Shown one piece after another: positions 17,538 through 25,419 of a stretch of 64,000 bases of DNA. Below the pieces are notes generated by a model, which saw nothing but the letters and a program-made list of their open reading frames with translations, was not told where the DNA came from and made no database searches. Position numbers and translations under genes: made by a program. Positions within the stretch are counted from its first letter, which is position 1; every line of letters begins with the position of its first letter. Origin of the DNA: Deinococcus hopiensis KR-140 (GTDB lineage: Bacteria; Deinococcota; Deinococci; Deinococcales; Deinococcaceae). The stretch lies in the NCBI RefSeq assembly GCF_900176165.1, contig NZ_FWWU01000006.1, positions 1-64,000 on the forward strand, in the 5' to 3' direction.

Positions 17538-18087
17538 AATCCGTTCTCGGGTAGGGGCGGTCGCGGCGGCAGATCCCGGCCGTGGTGGGACCTGCGGGGC
17601 GATCTGGATGCCCGCAGACGTCTGCAACTGCGCTCTGGTCCGCATCCGCTTTCACCGCCATGGACGCGTCCGGACACCCGCACCGCTTGGCCTCTTCGGA
17701 CGCGTGACAGAAGGGCCGGGCGCCTTTCTCGCGAACGAGAACCGTGCCCAGGTCCTTGAGCCGGGCCTCTCCAGGATGGCCTTTGCGCCACCAGTGGGCG
17801 GACGTTTGACCTGGGTGTCGCGAGGACACTGGGTTCATTCCACCACGGGGGCCGGGTGAAGTCGGCGTGGGCCGCCCTTTCGGGGGACCCTTGCTGGCCC
17901 GGACGCGCTCCCCTTTTTGTGAACGCCGGTTCCCACCCACCCGGCGGGGAGTCATGATGAGATGTCGCGCCCAGGGAGGGTGCCTGCCACGTTTCCCGGC
18001 GTGCGGCGCCAACCGCCCCCCGCCTGATTCCTGGCCCTCACCCACCAGGTGCCTCTCCCTGCAACGCCCTTGCATTACCTTAAGCCC
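17538..18087. other. gene-free stretch
   Basis: No frame with a ribosome site plus convincing protein character. High-GC throughout; no repeat family of this window was recognised in it. Confidence 0.4.
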
Positions 18088-18324
18088 ATGCTCAAAGACG
18101 ATATGGCCATCCACGCCGGCATCCCCGAAAAAGCTGTCAAAGCCGCCCTGCAGAAACTTCAGGACGACCAGGCCCACGGGGGGACCACCTGGGACCTCGG
18201 CAAAACCCGGGCGGGCCGCCCCATCAAGGTCTACTTCGAAGCCGAAACCATGCCCCAGATCCACGCCGCCAAGAAACGCCTGGAGCAGCTCCTCGACGAA
18301 GCCGGGTTTGACCTCTACCCCTGA
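18088..18324 (+). CDS. hypothetical protein (78 aa)
   Basis: Begins MLKDDMAIHAGIPEKAVKAA, has a helix-rich body (ALQKLQDDQAHGG, GRPIKVYFEAETMPQIHAAK) and ends LLDEAGFDLYP. Charged and soluble. ATG 18088 follows CTTAAGCCC with no strong SD, perhaps leaderless. Followed 23 bp later by a terminator, so it is a one-gene unit. Family not recognised. Confidence 0.65.
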   Translation: MLKDDMAIHAGIPEKAVKAALQKLQDDQAHGGTTWDLGKTRAGRPIKVYFEAETMPQIHAAKKRLEQLLDEAGFDLYP

Positions 18325-18347
18325 ACGGAAGCGGGGCCGCCTGCCTC

Positions 18348-18368
18348 CGCCCGCAAAGGGCGTTTTTT
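18348..18368 (+). terminator. Rho-independent terminator
   Basis: CGCCC-GCAAA-GGGCG stem-loop followed by six T, directly after the 78-aa gene. Confidence 0.8.
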
Positions 18369-18518
18369 CGTTTGCCTCCCCCCGTCCCGCGCAGGCCACG
18401 TCCCCGAAAAAGCCTGTTCCATTCTGGGATGTGGCCCCGGGGAGGCTGAACCGTCCCACCCGGGCAGCTTCCCGCTGCCCAGCGTGACAACAGGATGAAA
18501 ATTTGTTAAAACTCTTGC

Positions 18519-18806
18519 GTGCCACAACTTAACCCACGGCTCAACCACGCCTTGCGGTCATTGGGAGAATGCGCCGTTGCGCTCACCATGCTGGCCTTCG
18601 GTACAGTGCTGATCCAGGCCGCCCTGATGTCCTCGCACCTGCGTGAACACCGCCTCGCCGGCTTCCAGCTGGCGCTGTCGGCCGCCAGCGTCCTGATCGC
18701 CTGGGGTGCCGGCCGGCGGCTCGCTGCCTGCTGGCAACCAGAACAACCCGAAGCCTGGGTTATCGCGCCGCCCACCGTCTCCCTGTCCTGGGACGACGCC
18801 GCATAA
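18519..18806 (+). CDS. two-helix small membrane protein (95 aa)
   Basis: Two hydrophobic helices lie at about residues 17-36 (ECAVALTMLAFGTVLIQAAL) and 48-66 (GFQLALSAASVLIAWGAGRR). The C-terminus is hydrophilic and ends TVSLSWDDAA. GTG 18519 has no SD; ATTTGTTA upstream may be promoter and the message leaderless. After the TAA the same frame stays open for 39 codons. Function unknown. Confidence 0.6.
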   Translation: MPQLNPRLNHALRSLGECAVALTMLAFGTVLIQAALMSSHLREHRLAGFQLALSAASVLIAWGAGRRLAACWQPEQPEAWVIAPPTVSLSWDDAA

Positions 18807-19112
18807 GCCCTGCCCCCGCAGCAGGGCGAGGCGTGGTGGGACTCTGGCTGGGTGCCCAGCACCGCGGCGTTGCTCGAAAAGGACCGGGCGCCTTACTGGG
18901 CGTGGTTCTCAATCCGGACACCCTGAAGGGCTTTCGTTGCGCCCCGCTTACCGGTACCGAGCAGGAGGCGGACGCCGACTGGACCCCCGGGCGCGGCCCG
19001 CCGCGTCACCAACGCGGCTTCCTCACGCCGCCCCGCCGTTCGGGAGGATCCACCAGGCGCCGTCCACGAACAGGTGCAGCGAGGGCCGGACGCAGGGATC
19101 AGGGCGCAGGGA

Positions 19113-20294
19113 TCAGGGCGCAGGGGGCTGCCGGGCCGACCGCACCTGCGGGGAAACGGCTGCGAGCCTGCGGGCCGCCTCGGTGAGCACCTCCGGCGGC
19201 TGCACGAGGGCGAAGCGGACAAAGCCCTCGCCCGCTGGTCCGAAGGCCCGGCCAGGGCTGACGGCCACGCCCGTCTCTTCGGCGGCCCGCAGGGCGTACT
19301 CCACACTGTCGGTCAGCCCCGGTACCCGCGCCCAGACGTACATGCTGCCCTGGGGCCAGTCCACCGCCCATCCCAGGGCGCGCAGGGCAGGCACAAGTGC
19401 GTCGCGCCGGGCTTCAAACACCCGCGCGGCCACACGGTTCCGTTCCTCCGGCAGGCCGAGGGCCACCTCCGCCGCCCGCTGAATCCCCAGGTAGGGGTGA
19501 AAGTCCACCGCTCCCTTTACGCGCGCAAGGGCCGCGATCGCTCCCCGGTCGCCGGCGGCGAATCCCACGCGAAACCCCCCCATATGGTGCGTTTTGGAGA
19601 GCGAGTGCAGCTCCACCACGCCGTTCACGCCCGCCTCCATGGCGCTGGGCGCGCGGTAGTCACCGAAGGTCAGCTCGGCGTAGGGGTGATCATGGATGAG
19701 CAGCGTTCCCCGCCCGCGGCACCAGCGGGCGGCCTCCCGAAAAAAGGCCGCGGTCGCCACCGCTGAGGTGGGGTTGTTGGGGTAATTCAGCAGCAGGGCG
19801 CGGGGCCGCACGCCCTCAGGCACCGCCCCCAGGTCCGGCAGAAAGCCGAGTTCCGGCCGCAGGGGCAGCGGGAAGGTCTGGAGGCCCGCCACCGCCGCCG
19901 CGCCCCGGTACGGCGGATAGCAGGGGTCGGGCAGCAGCAGCACGTCGCCGGGATCCGTCACAGCGAGAAGCAGGTGTGCGAGGCCCTCCTGCGCGCCGAT
20001 AAGGGGCAGCAGCTCGGCGTTCTCGTCCAGCTCCAGCGCAAAGCGCCGGCGCAGGTACAGGGCTGCCGCCGCCCGCAGGGGCCAGGTGTCGCTGAACAGG
20101 GGATAGCGGGAGGTGGCGGGATCCCGCGTGGCTGCCCGCAACGCCTCCATCGCCTCCTCCGGCGGCGGTTGATCGCTCGACCCGATGCTGAGGTCGATGA
20201 CCGCCCGGCCTGCCGCCCGCGCCCGCTGTTTCGCCGCGTCCATCAGCGCGAACACGCTGCCCGGCACCGCCGCCGCCCGTTTTGAAGCCCACAT
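19113..20294 (-). CDS. class I/II PLP aminotransferase (LL-DAP aminotransferase-like)
   Basis: 393 aa, full length for fold-type I. Motifs: substrate-pocket DLSIGSSDQPPPEE, LIGAQEGLAHLLLA, Asn of NYPNNPTSAVA, the Asp-containing LLIHDHPYAELTF, catalytic lysine in LHSLSKTHHMGGFRVGF, and Arg near RVGFAAGDRG. Closest in style to the LL-diaminopimelate/succinyl-DAP aminotransferase branch; substrate specificity is not settled by sequence. Cytoplasmic. Divergent from ddrA with 118 bp between. Upstream ATG 20294 gives the usual N-terminal helix. Confidence 0.88.
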   Translation of the reverse strand: MWASKRAAAVPGSVFALMDAAKQRARAAGRAVIDLSIGSSDQPPPEEAMEALRAATRDPATSRYPLFSDTWPLRAAAALYLRRRFALELDENAELLPLIGAQEGLAHLLLAVTDPGDVLLLPDPCYPPYRGAAAVAGLQTFPLPLRPELGFLPDLGAVPEGVRPRALLLNYPNNPTSAVATAAFFREAARWCRGRGTLLIHDHPYAELTFGDYRAPSAMEAGVNGVVELHSLSKTHHMGGFRVGFAAGDRGAIAALARVKGAVDFHPYLGIQRAAEVALGLPEERNRVAARVFEARRDALVPALRALGWAVDWPQGSMYVWARVPGLTDSVEYALRAAEETGVAVSPGRAFGPAGEGFVRFALVQPPEVLTEAARRLAAVSPQVRSARQPPAP

Positions 20295-20412
20295 GGACCG
20301 CAGGTTAGAGCATCGGGTGGCGGGGAGGCGGCCGGCAAGCGGTGCCGGCCGCCTCCCTGCACTTCGTTCTTCCTGACCTGTCGTGGGTTGGGGTGTTCGC
20401 TAGCCTGCGCGC

Positions 20413-21021
20413 GTGCCCTCCTCCGAACGGCTGTCCCCCGAACTGCTGTACCCCCAATTGAAAGGGCAGCTCGCCGCGCCCTTTCCCTCGGCCCGGGTGT
20501 GCTGGAAACCGCAGGCCTTCAGCCGGGACCGCTCCTCGGCGCTGATGGTGGCGTTTATCGACGCGCGGACGGTGATGGAGCGGCTCGACGCGGTGTGTCC
20601 CGGCGGGTGGACCTTCGATGTGAAGCTCTTTCCCGGCACCCCGCCCACCGCGCGGGGTCGCCTGACCGTGCTGGGGCTGACACGCAGCGACGTGGGCGAG
20701 GCGGGCGAGGGCGAAGCGGGGACCCTCAAGGCGGCGGCGAGCGACGCCCTGAAGCGCTGTGCGGTGCATTTCGGGGTGGGCCGCTACCTGTATGACCTGC
20801 CCCGCTGCTGGGTGGCCTGGGACGAGGACCGCCGCGCCCCGGCTGAGCCGCCCACCCTGCCTGAGTGGGCCCGGCCCGAGGACGAGCGGAGCGCCGGAGC
20901 CCCGCACGTCATCGGCGCGCTGGAGACGTTGCGGGCCGGGTTACCGGGCGACGTGGCGAAGCTGCGTGAGGTCTACCGTCATCTGCGTGCGGCGCTGGAC
21001 GTCCTGGAGCGCACGGAATGA
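20413..21021 (+). CDS. ddrA: DdrA-type Rad52-like DNA-end-protection protein
   Basis: 202 aa with the Rad52/22 core: LKGQLAAPFPSARVCWKPQA, MVAFIDARTVMERLDAVCPG, GWTFDVK, and AASDALKRCAVHFGVGRYLY near residues 113-132. DdrA binds 3' single-strand DNA ends and protects them after radiation or desiccation, and is a Deinococcus signature. GTG 20413 lies five bases from a TAGCCT -10-like hexamer start region, consistent with a short leader. I saw no copy of the 17-bp radiation/desiccation response palindrome (RDRM) in 20295-20412. The C-terminus is a short helical tail without the acidic extension seen in some homologues. A DdrA paralogue is the main alternative. Confidence 0.88.
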   Translation: MPSSERLSPELLYPQLKGQLAAPFPSARVCWKPQAFSRDRSSALMVAFIDARTVMERLDAVCPGGWTFDVKLFPGTPPTARGRLTVLGLTRSDVGEAGEGEAGTLKAAASDALKRCAVHFGVGRYLYDLPRCWVAWDEDRRAPAEPPTLPEWARPEDERSAGAPHVIGALETLRAGLPGDVAKLREVYRHLRAALDVLERTE

Positions 21022-21138
21022 GGCGGGAAAGCTCCCGCCTCTGCATCCCGGCGGCGCCAGATTCCCGCGCGTGGGGACCGGGGGCGCCGAGGCATACCCG
21101 ACCTGAACGCCGCTGTTGTGCGGAGCTGTGGACAGCGG

Positions 21139-21357
21139 TCATTTCCCGGCGCCTTGCTGCCCCGCCTGGAAACCCTGGCGCTCCGCATCCACGCCGGCCA
21201 GCACCAGAAGAGTGGACGCGGCAACGATGCCGCCTGGCCAGCGCGAACGCCATTCCAGCGGCTGACCTGCCGCTGCCCGGCGCACGCGCTGCAAAGCAGC
21301 GAGCAGGGCGGCCGTCAACGCCTGCGGGTGAGCCCACACCCACGCCGTCCAGACCAC
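21139..21357 (-). CDS. possible small hydrophobic protein (72 aa)
   Basis: GTG 21357 starts VWTAWVWAHPQALTAALLAA. A second hydrophobic run (GGIVAASTLLVLAGVDA) lies near residues 42-58. No SD was identified. Plausible but weak. Confidence 0.3.
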   Translation of the reverse strand: MVWTAWVWAHPQALTAALLAALQRVRRAAAGQPLEWRSRWPGGIVAASTLLVLAGVDAERQGFQAGQQGAGK

Positions 21358-21426
21358 CGAACGCGAACACCCTGGTCCTTGCGCCCTTCTCCTCGCCTGC
21401 CAACTCCCTCCGTTTGAAACGTGATC

Positions 21427-21556
21427 TCAGCGCCGTGTTCAAAAAGAAGACTTCTTTCTGACCGGGCCCGGCGAGCGAACCTGAATGCGCATGCGGAGAC
21501 TGGGGAGCCGTAAGGGATGCTCTTCCGCGCGCGGCGTCATTCGAACAGAGGCGCTC
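21427..21556 (+). repeat. repeat family A, copy 3
   Basis: GTGTTCAAAAAGAAGACTTC, GACCGGGCCCGGCGAGCG, GAATGCGCATG and GGGGAGCCGTAAGGG match the other copies; it ends GAACAGAGGCGCTC. Confidence 0.75.
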
Positions 21557-21599
21557 GTGGGTCATTTGCCACGGGTGTAGGCATGCAGACCCCAGGAGG

Positions 21600-21684
21600 A
21601 TGAGAGAGCGGAAACCCGTCCTGGTTGAGATTCCCGTCGGTGTCCGCGAGCTCGGGAGACCACTCACCTCTGGCAAGTGTCCCA
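21600..21684 (+). pseudogene. second copy of the 27-aa peptide gene, stop lost
   Basis: AGGAGG touches ATG 21600. The first 26 codons parallel the peptide at 13406-13489. The aligned stop TGA is TGT here, so the frame runs on into the antisense of the response-regulator gene. Similarity does not extend upstream of the start codon. Confidence 0.45.
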
Positions 21685-22146
21685 CTAGTCGGTGTTCTTC
21701 CGCTCCTGGGACTGTGGGGGATTGTCCCTCAGCTCCCGGTGGTCAAACTCAACCGCCTGCCAGTACTTCAGAAAGTTATCGATCTGACGCACGAACTCCT
21801 CGAAACTGGCTGACTTCACCAGGTAGGAACTGGCGTGCAGGGTATACGCTTTGCGAACGTCTCCCTTGCTCCTGGAGGTGGAGAGCATCACGACCGGGAT
21901 TCGGCTCAGCCGAGGGTCCTTTTTTAGGGTTTCCAGGACTTCAAAGCCATTCATGCCAGGCATGTTGACGTCCAGGAGGACGACATCCGGCTCAAACCGC
22001 TGGCGCGCCAGCAGGTCCAGCGCTTCTCTTCCCGTACTCACGCAGGTCAGGACGCACTCCGGACAGAGGTGGTCGAAGGCCTCTTGCGCAAGGAGTTGAT
22101 CGTGCGGGCTGTCATCGATCAGCAGGTAGTGAAAAGGAAGGGCCAC
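21685..22146 (-). CDS. single-domain response regulator (Rcp1/CheY-like)
   Basis: 153 aa receiver domain with nothing else: acidic pair DD at 11-12, phospho-Asp59 in VVLLDVNMPGMNGFEV, Ser/Thr in VVMLSTS (about 89-91), Lys111 in YLVKSAS. The C-terminal helix FLKYWQAVEF is typical of Rcp1-like regulators that serve bacteriophytochrome or GAF kinases. It could partner the triple-GAF kinase at 4035, but the genes are 15 kb apart. ATG 22146 is the natural start (LLIDDS at residue 8). Confidence 0.9.
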   Translation of the reverse strand: MALPFHYLLIDDSPHDQLLAQEAFDHLCPECVLTCVSTGREALDLLARQRFEPDVVLLDVNMPGMNGFEVLETLKKDPRLSRIPVVMLSTSRSKGDVRKAYTLHASSYLVKSASFEEFVRQIDNFLKYWQAVEFDHRELRDNPPQSQERKNTD

Positions 22147-22184
22147 GAGAACAGTTTAAATGTTCTGTGTTGGCTGGACGGAGA

Positions 22185-22536
22185 TCAGCGGCGGAGCGCC
22201 CGTTGCCGTGTTAAACAGCTCAAATCTGCCCTCGTCCCCTTGTTGTGACGGTTGTCCTGAAGTTCGGAGACGTCGCCCGGGGGATGGGATCCGCCCACCT
22301 CCTGGCGGCCGACGAGGCGCGCCACCCCAAAGGGGCGGCACGTTTCCCGAATGGATGAGCGGAGGGGGGAGGGACCGGAGGACGCGCAGGCCCCTGAGGC
22401 TGCCGAAGAGGAACTGCGCGGGGAGGGCTGCGCCGATGAGGATATCGGCGGCACCCTGCTGGGCGCCGGTTTTCACGACGAGGGAAGCGGGCTGGCCGGA
22501 AAGGGTACCGGCGAGAAGGGAAACGGTCCGGGACAT
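22185..22536 (-). pseudogene. possible frameshifted small gene
   Basis: ATG 22536 starts MSRTVSLLAGTLSGQPASLV, continuing AADILIGAALPAQFLFGSLR. A different frame further on (VARLVGRQEVGG, GDVSELQDNRHNKG) also looks like protein. One frame break would join them. Weak evidence. Confidence 0.25.
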
Positions 22537-22620
22537 GCATGTGTCTTCGCCTTGAGTGCCGCTGGACAGGCCCTGTTGGCGCACCTTCTCAGGGTCTGGG
22601 CCCGGGAGGACGGCCGGCGA

Positions 22621-22665
22621 ACGCCAGACGCTGGGAGGCCACAGCGCCCTCCCAGCGTCTGGCGT
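22621..22665. repeat. 18-bp perfect inverted repeat
   Basis: Arms 22621-22638 and 22648-22665 are perfectly complementary around a nine-base loop. No T-run adjoins. A second G/C hairpin with CTTTTG lies 40 bp on (about 22706-22733). These may form a bidirectional termination zone for the convergent neighbours. Confidence 0.65.
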
Positions 22666-22759
22666 TCCCTCTCCCCCACCCTGACCTTCCACCCCTCAAA
22701 CTCGCCCTCCCGCTCCGGCGGGGGCTTTTGTTGTGACGAGGCGCGGTGGGTCAGCGCCA

Positions 22760-23002
22760 TCAGTGCAGCTGCTGCACCAGGGCCTCCAGGGCGCTCTGCA
22801 CCTGTGCGGGCGACACACCGCTCCCGAACTGCTCAAGCACAACGACGTTGCGCACCTCACCCTCCTGCGCGTCCGGCACCGGCATCTTGATGCTGAGGTA
22901 CGCGTAGATCACTGGCGTCTCCAGCGTTGTACTCAGATCGAGGTACTGAATGACGTCCACGTTGATGTACCGTCCCCACACATCCTTGACGAACTTTGCC
23001 AT
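22760..23002 (-). CDS. hypothetical protein (80 aa)
   Basis: Starts MAKFVKDVWGRYINVDVIQY, a compact alpha/beta protein (SIKMPVPDAQEGEVRNVVVL) with an amphipathic C-terminal helix (PAQVQSALEALVQQL). Soluble. An ATG-like start 33 bases earlier is possible, but MAKF fits better. Family not recognised. Confidence 0.65.
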   Translation of the reverse strand: MAKFVKDVWGRYINVDVIQYLDLSTTLETPVIYAYLSIKMPVPDAQEGEVRNVVVLEQFGSGVSPAQVQSALEALVQQLH

Positions 23003-23448
23003 TCTGACAGCGTAGCCCAGGGGTGGTCTGGGCACGGAACATCAGGCCTTCACCGCGGCAGGAACCGGAGGTTTGGGAGAGCAGGGCGCCACGCGAAACA
23101 AGGCGCGTGAAGTTCGTCATCCCTGACCAACCTCACGGGTGTGACGGCTGGGTCGTCCCAGGACGAAATGGCCCAGACCGAGCAAGACACATTTGCGCGG
23201 CGGCCAGGGTGAGTGGGCAGAGCGGCTCCGTTCCAAGTCGGGCGCAGCGAGGTGGGTGTTCTCCCGCGGCCTGGGGCGCCCCGGAAGGTGCCGGTCTGTG
23301 TGCGAAGTGCGCTGCGGTGTCCTCCACGCAAGGCCCTTCCAGCCAGCACCACGCGGCCGCATTCACAGTCGTTCGTCCGTCGTCTGTCTTGGGCGGAGGT
23401 GAGGTGCGCCGCGGCCCGCCAGGGGGCGTGACAGCCGGCGCGCCCGGC

Positions 23449-24060
23449 CTACGTCCACAGCGGGGCCGAGGTCTCCGGAACTGTGGCGCCACGCTGGTAC
23501 CGCACGACCTCGTGGTGACGGCTCCCATTGGCCAGCCACGCTCCAGGGGCGTCCAGCGCCGCGCTCGCCGTTCCCGCCTCTGCGCCAAACCAATGGGTCA
23601 ACCGGTGGACCTGCGCTGGAGGAGTTTCACGGGGCAGAACCAGTCGGGCGGCGTTTACCTGCGGCTGCACGTGCAGGGCCAGTCCGTTCCAGAACGCTGC
23701 ATTTTGCCGCAAGACCTCGCCCACCCGGCGGGTCGTGGCCAGAACGTCAATCAGATGTGCGGTGTCGGTGAGCGCTCCCGGAGCGACGGTGCTGTTCCAG
23801 GCCGCGTTCACGTTCAGGTGAACGCTGACCGTTTTCCGCTGTTCCAAGCTGAGTGCCCGCGCGAAACCGAGCGCCTCCTCCCGGGAGGCGTAGGGCAGCC
23901 GCACCTCCACGGTCCGGGTGTCCAGCTTGACCTGGAGGTGTCTGGAAGCGTCAAGACCGAACGTGCGGCGCACCAGCGCCGTGGCCGGGGCTGCCTGGCC
24001 CTGCGTGATGAGGGGCAAGCAAACCAAATGCAAGGTCTTGACGGGAAGGGAGGCAAACAT
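23449..24060 (-). CDS. hypothetical, probably exported protein (203 aa)
   Basis: The N-terminus MFASLPVKTLHLVCLPLITQ is a signal peptide with probable cleavage after QGQAA. The mature part alternates strands and helices (HLQVKLDTRTVEVRLPYASR, EALGFARALSLEQRKTVSVH). No family recognised. Gene stands alone; 23003-23448 downstream holds nothing convincing. Confidence 0.6.
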   Translation of the reverse strand: MFASLPVKTLHLVCLPLITQGQAAPATALVRRTFGLDASRHLQVKLDTRTVEVRLPYASREEALGFARALSLEQRKTVSVHLNVNAAWNSTVAPGALTDTAHLIDVLATTRRVGEVLRQNAAFWNGLALHVQPQVNAARLVLPRETPPAQVHRLTHWFGAEAGTASAALDAPGAWLANGSRHHEVVRYQRGATVPETSAPLWT

Positions 24061-24167
24061 GGGGAGGGCGCCCTCAGAATATCAGGGCCGCCTTTCTGTC
24101 CCATGACGCGGGGGGAACGCCGCTATGGGTGAGCGATCGACTGCCCCCGGAACGGGACAGAGGCGTT

Positions 24168-24310
24168 TGAATACGCTTTGCGGATCATGGGCTCGATTCC
24201 GGTGATTTCACGCCTCACCGTCACCGTTTTTCCTGCCCCTCTGGGGCGCCGCGCGGCGCGTCCGCTCGGGTTGGCCCGTGATTTCATCACGGAAGAGCCG
24301 GAATCCTATT
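24168..24310 (+). repeat. repeat family B, copy 2
   Basis: Fullest copy: TTTGCGGATCATGG, GATTTCACGCCTCACCGTCA, CGTTTTTCCTGCC, CGCGCGGCGCGTCCGCTCGG, then hairpin-prone GGCCCGTGATTTCATCACGG, and CCGGAATCC. Confidence 0.75.
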
Positions 24311-24364
24311 CACGCTGCGGAAGGCGGGCGCTGACCTGCGGCCCCCCTCTTGCAGTGTTTTTAG

Positions 24365-24476
24365 TACTACAGTTGCAGTTGCTCCAGGAACCTGCTGTTC
24401 AAGGGCTTTCTGTCACCAGTCACCTCCCGAGAATTCCCGTGTTTTAGAGACGGAATCGCCAACTGCAACTGTAGTA
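24365..24476. repeat. 112-bp element with 17-bp perfect terminal inverted repeats
   Basis: 24365-24381 and 24460-24476 are exact inverse complements (TACTACAGTTGCAGTTG). The interior is non-coding. Both sides carry TTA (24361-24363 and 24477-24479), a possible 3-bp duplication, though the left TTA is one base away. The right TTA is also the target of the IS5 insertion. Confidence 0.6.
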
Positions 24477-25069
24477 TTAGAGCCTATCCGGAAGATATTG
24501 ATCTACTGAAGGGCAGTGACGACGACGCAACCGCACCAAGATCAGATCAATGACCAGAACACGCTCTGGGAGGTATCGGATGAGCTCTGGCTGCGTCTGG
24601 CCCCTGTGCTGGTGATCAACAAACCCAGGAAAAAGAGCGGGCGTCCCACGCGCGACGCCCGCTCAATCTTCAACGGGCTGATTTGGTTGGCCCGAACCGG
24701 CAGTCAGTGGAGCCAGTTGCCCCGCCGGTACGGTCCGAAGTCGACCGTCCATGAGCGGTTCTGTGCCTGGGTGGAACACGATTGCTTCCGCACGGCGTGG
24801 GCGATGGTGCTCGAAGAGTACGACCAGGAACTCGGCACCCTGTGGGAATGGCAAGCCGCCGACGGGAGCATGCTCAAGGCCCCATTGGGGAAAAGGGGGG
24901 CACTGGTGCCCCCGAAGCTACGGGCAGCAATCCCACCGACCGAGGAAAGGCGGGATGTAAACGCACCCTCCTCACGGACGCCAAAGGTATTCCGCTCTCG
25001 GTCGTGCTGTGTGGTGCCAATCGCCATGACAGCACGATGCTCACCGAGGCCCTCGATGCTGTCGTCGTT

Positions 25070-25102
25070 GCTGTTCCTGCTCTCCTGTAGAGCAGGAACA
25101 GC
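25070..25102. repeat. 14-bp palindrome at a transposase frame break
   Basis: Arms 25070-25083 and 25089-25102 are perfect with a five-base loop, located where the transposase reading frame fails. Confidence 0.75.
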
Positions 25103-25227
25103 GCCATCTCCTGCTGGACCGTGGGTACGACACGCAGGCGTGTCGTCAACTGGCCATGGATGAAGCTTTGGTCGCGCACATCCCCAAGACATCGGCGGCC
25201 GCTCAGCCCATTCCTGCTCCTGGTGAT

Positions 25228-25266
25228 CCACAACGACACCCACCTCCGAGGTGGGTGTCGTTGTGG
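25228..25266. repeat. 19-bp palindrome at a second transposase frame break
   Basis: Arms 25228-25246 and 25248-25266 are perfect with a single-base centre. The expected coding text (arginine-rich segment before HSWFNRF) is missing at this point. Confidence 0.8.
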
Positions 25267-25419
25267 GCCACAGTTGGTTTAACCGTTTCCGTCGCATCCA
25301 GACACGTTGGGAGAAGCGGCAAGACCTCTATCTGGGCTTTGTCGAATTGACCGCTTGCCTCATCATCTGGCGCAAACTCGCCCCCGTTGCTCGTCTCAAA
25401 ACATCTTCCGGATAGGCTC

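Larger units (their letters stand above)
24516..25415 (+). pseudogene. IS5-family transposase, broken
   Basis: Frame 1 carries the DUF4096-like N-terminus (LWEVSDELWLRLAPVLV, RSIFNGLIWLARTGSQWSQL) and first catalytic Asp in WQAADGSML. A -1 switch at GGGGAAAAGG near 24890 joins to GSNPTDRGKAGCKRTLLTD; this may be the programmed frameshift usual in IS427-type elements. Two further breaks near 25086 and 25247 interrupt the second Asp/Glu part (LLLDRGYDTQACRQLAM, HSWFNRFRRIQTRWEKRQDL). Each coincides with a perfect palindrome, so the copy is probably dead. Confidence 0.85.
24480..25419 (+). mobile_element. IS5-family (IS427-like) insertion sequence, 940 bp
   Basis: Terminal inverted repeats GAGCCTATCCGGAAGAT at 24480 and its complement ending 25419. 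The flanking trinucleotide TTA is duplicated at 24477-24479 and 25420-25422, typical of this group's TNA targets. The right-hand TTA is also the complement of the TAA stop codon of the neighbouring BMP-protein gene. Confidence 0.9.
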
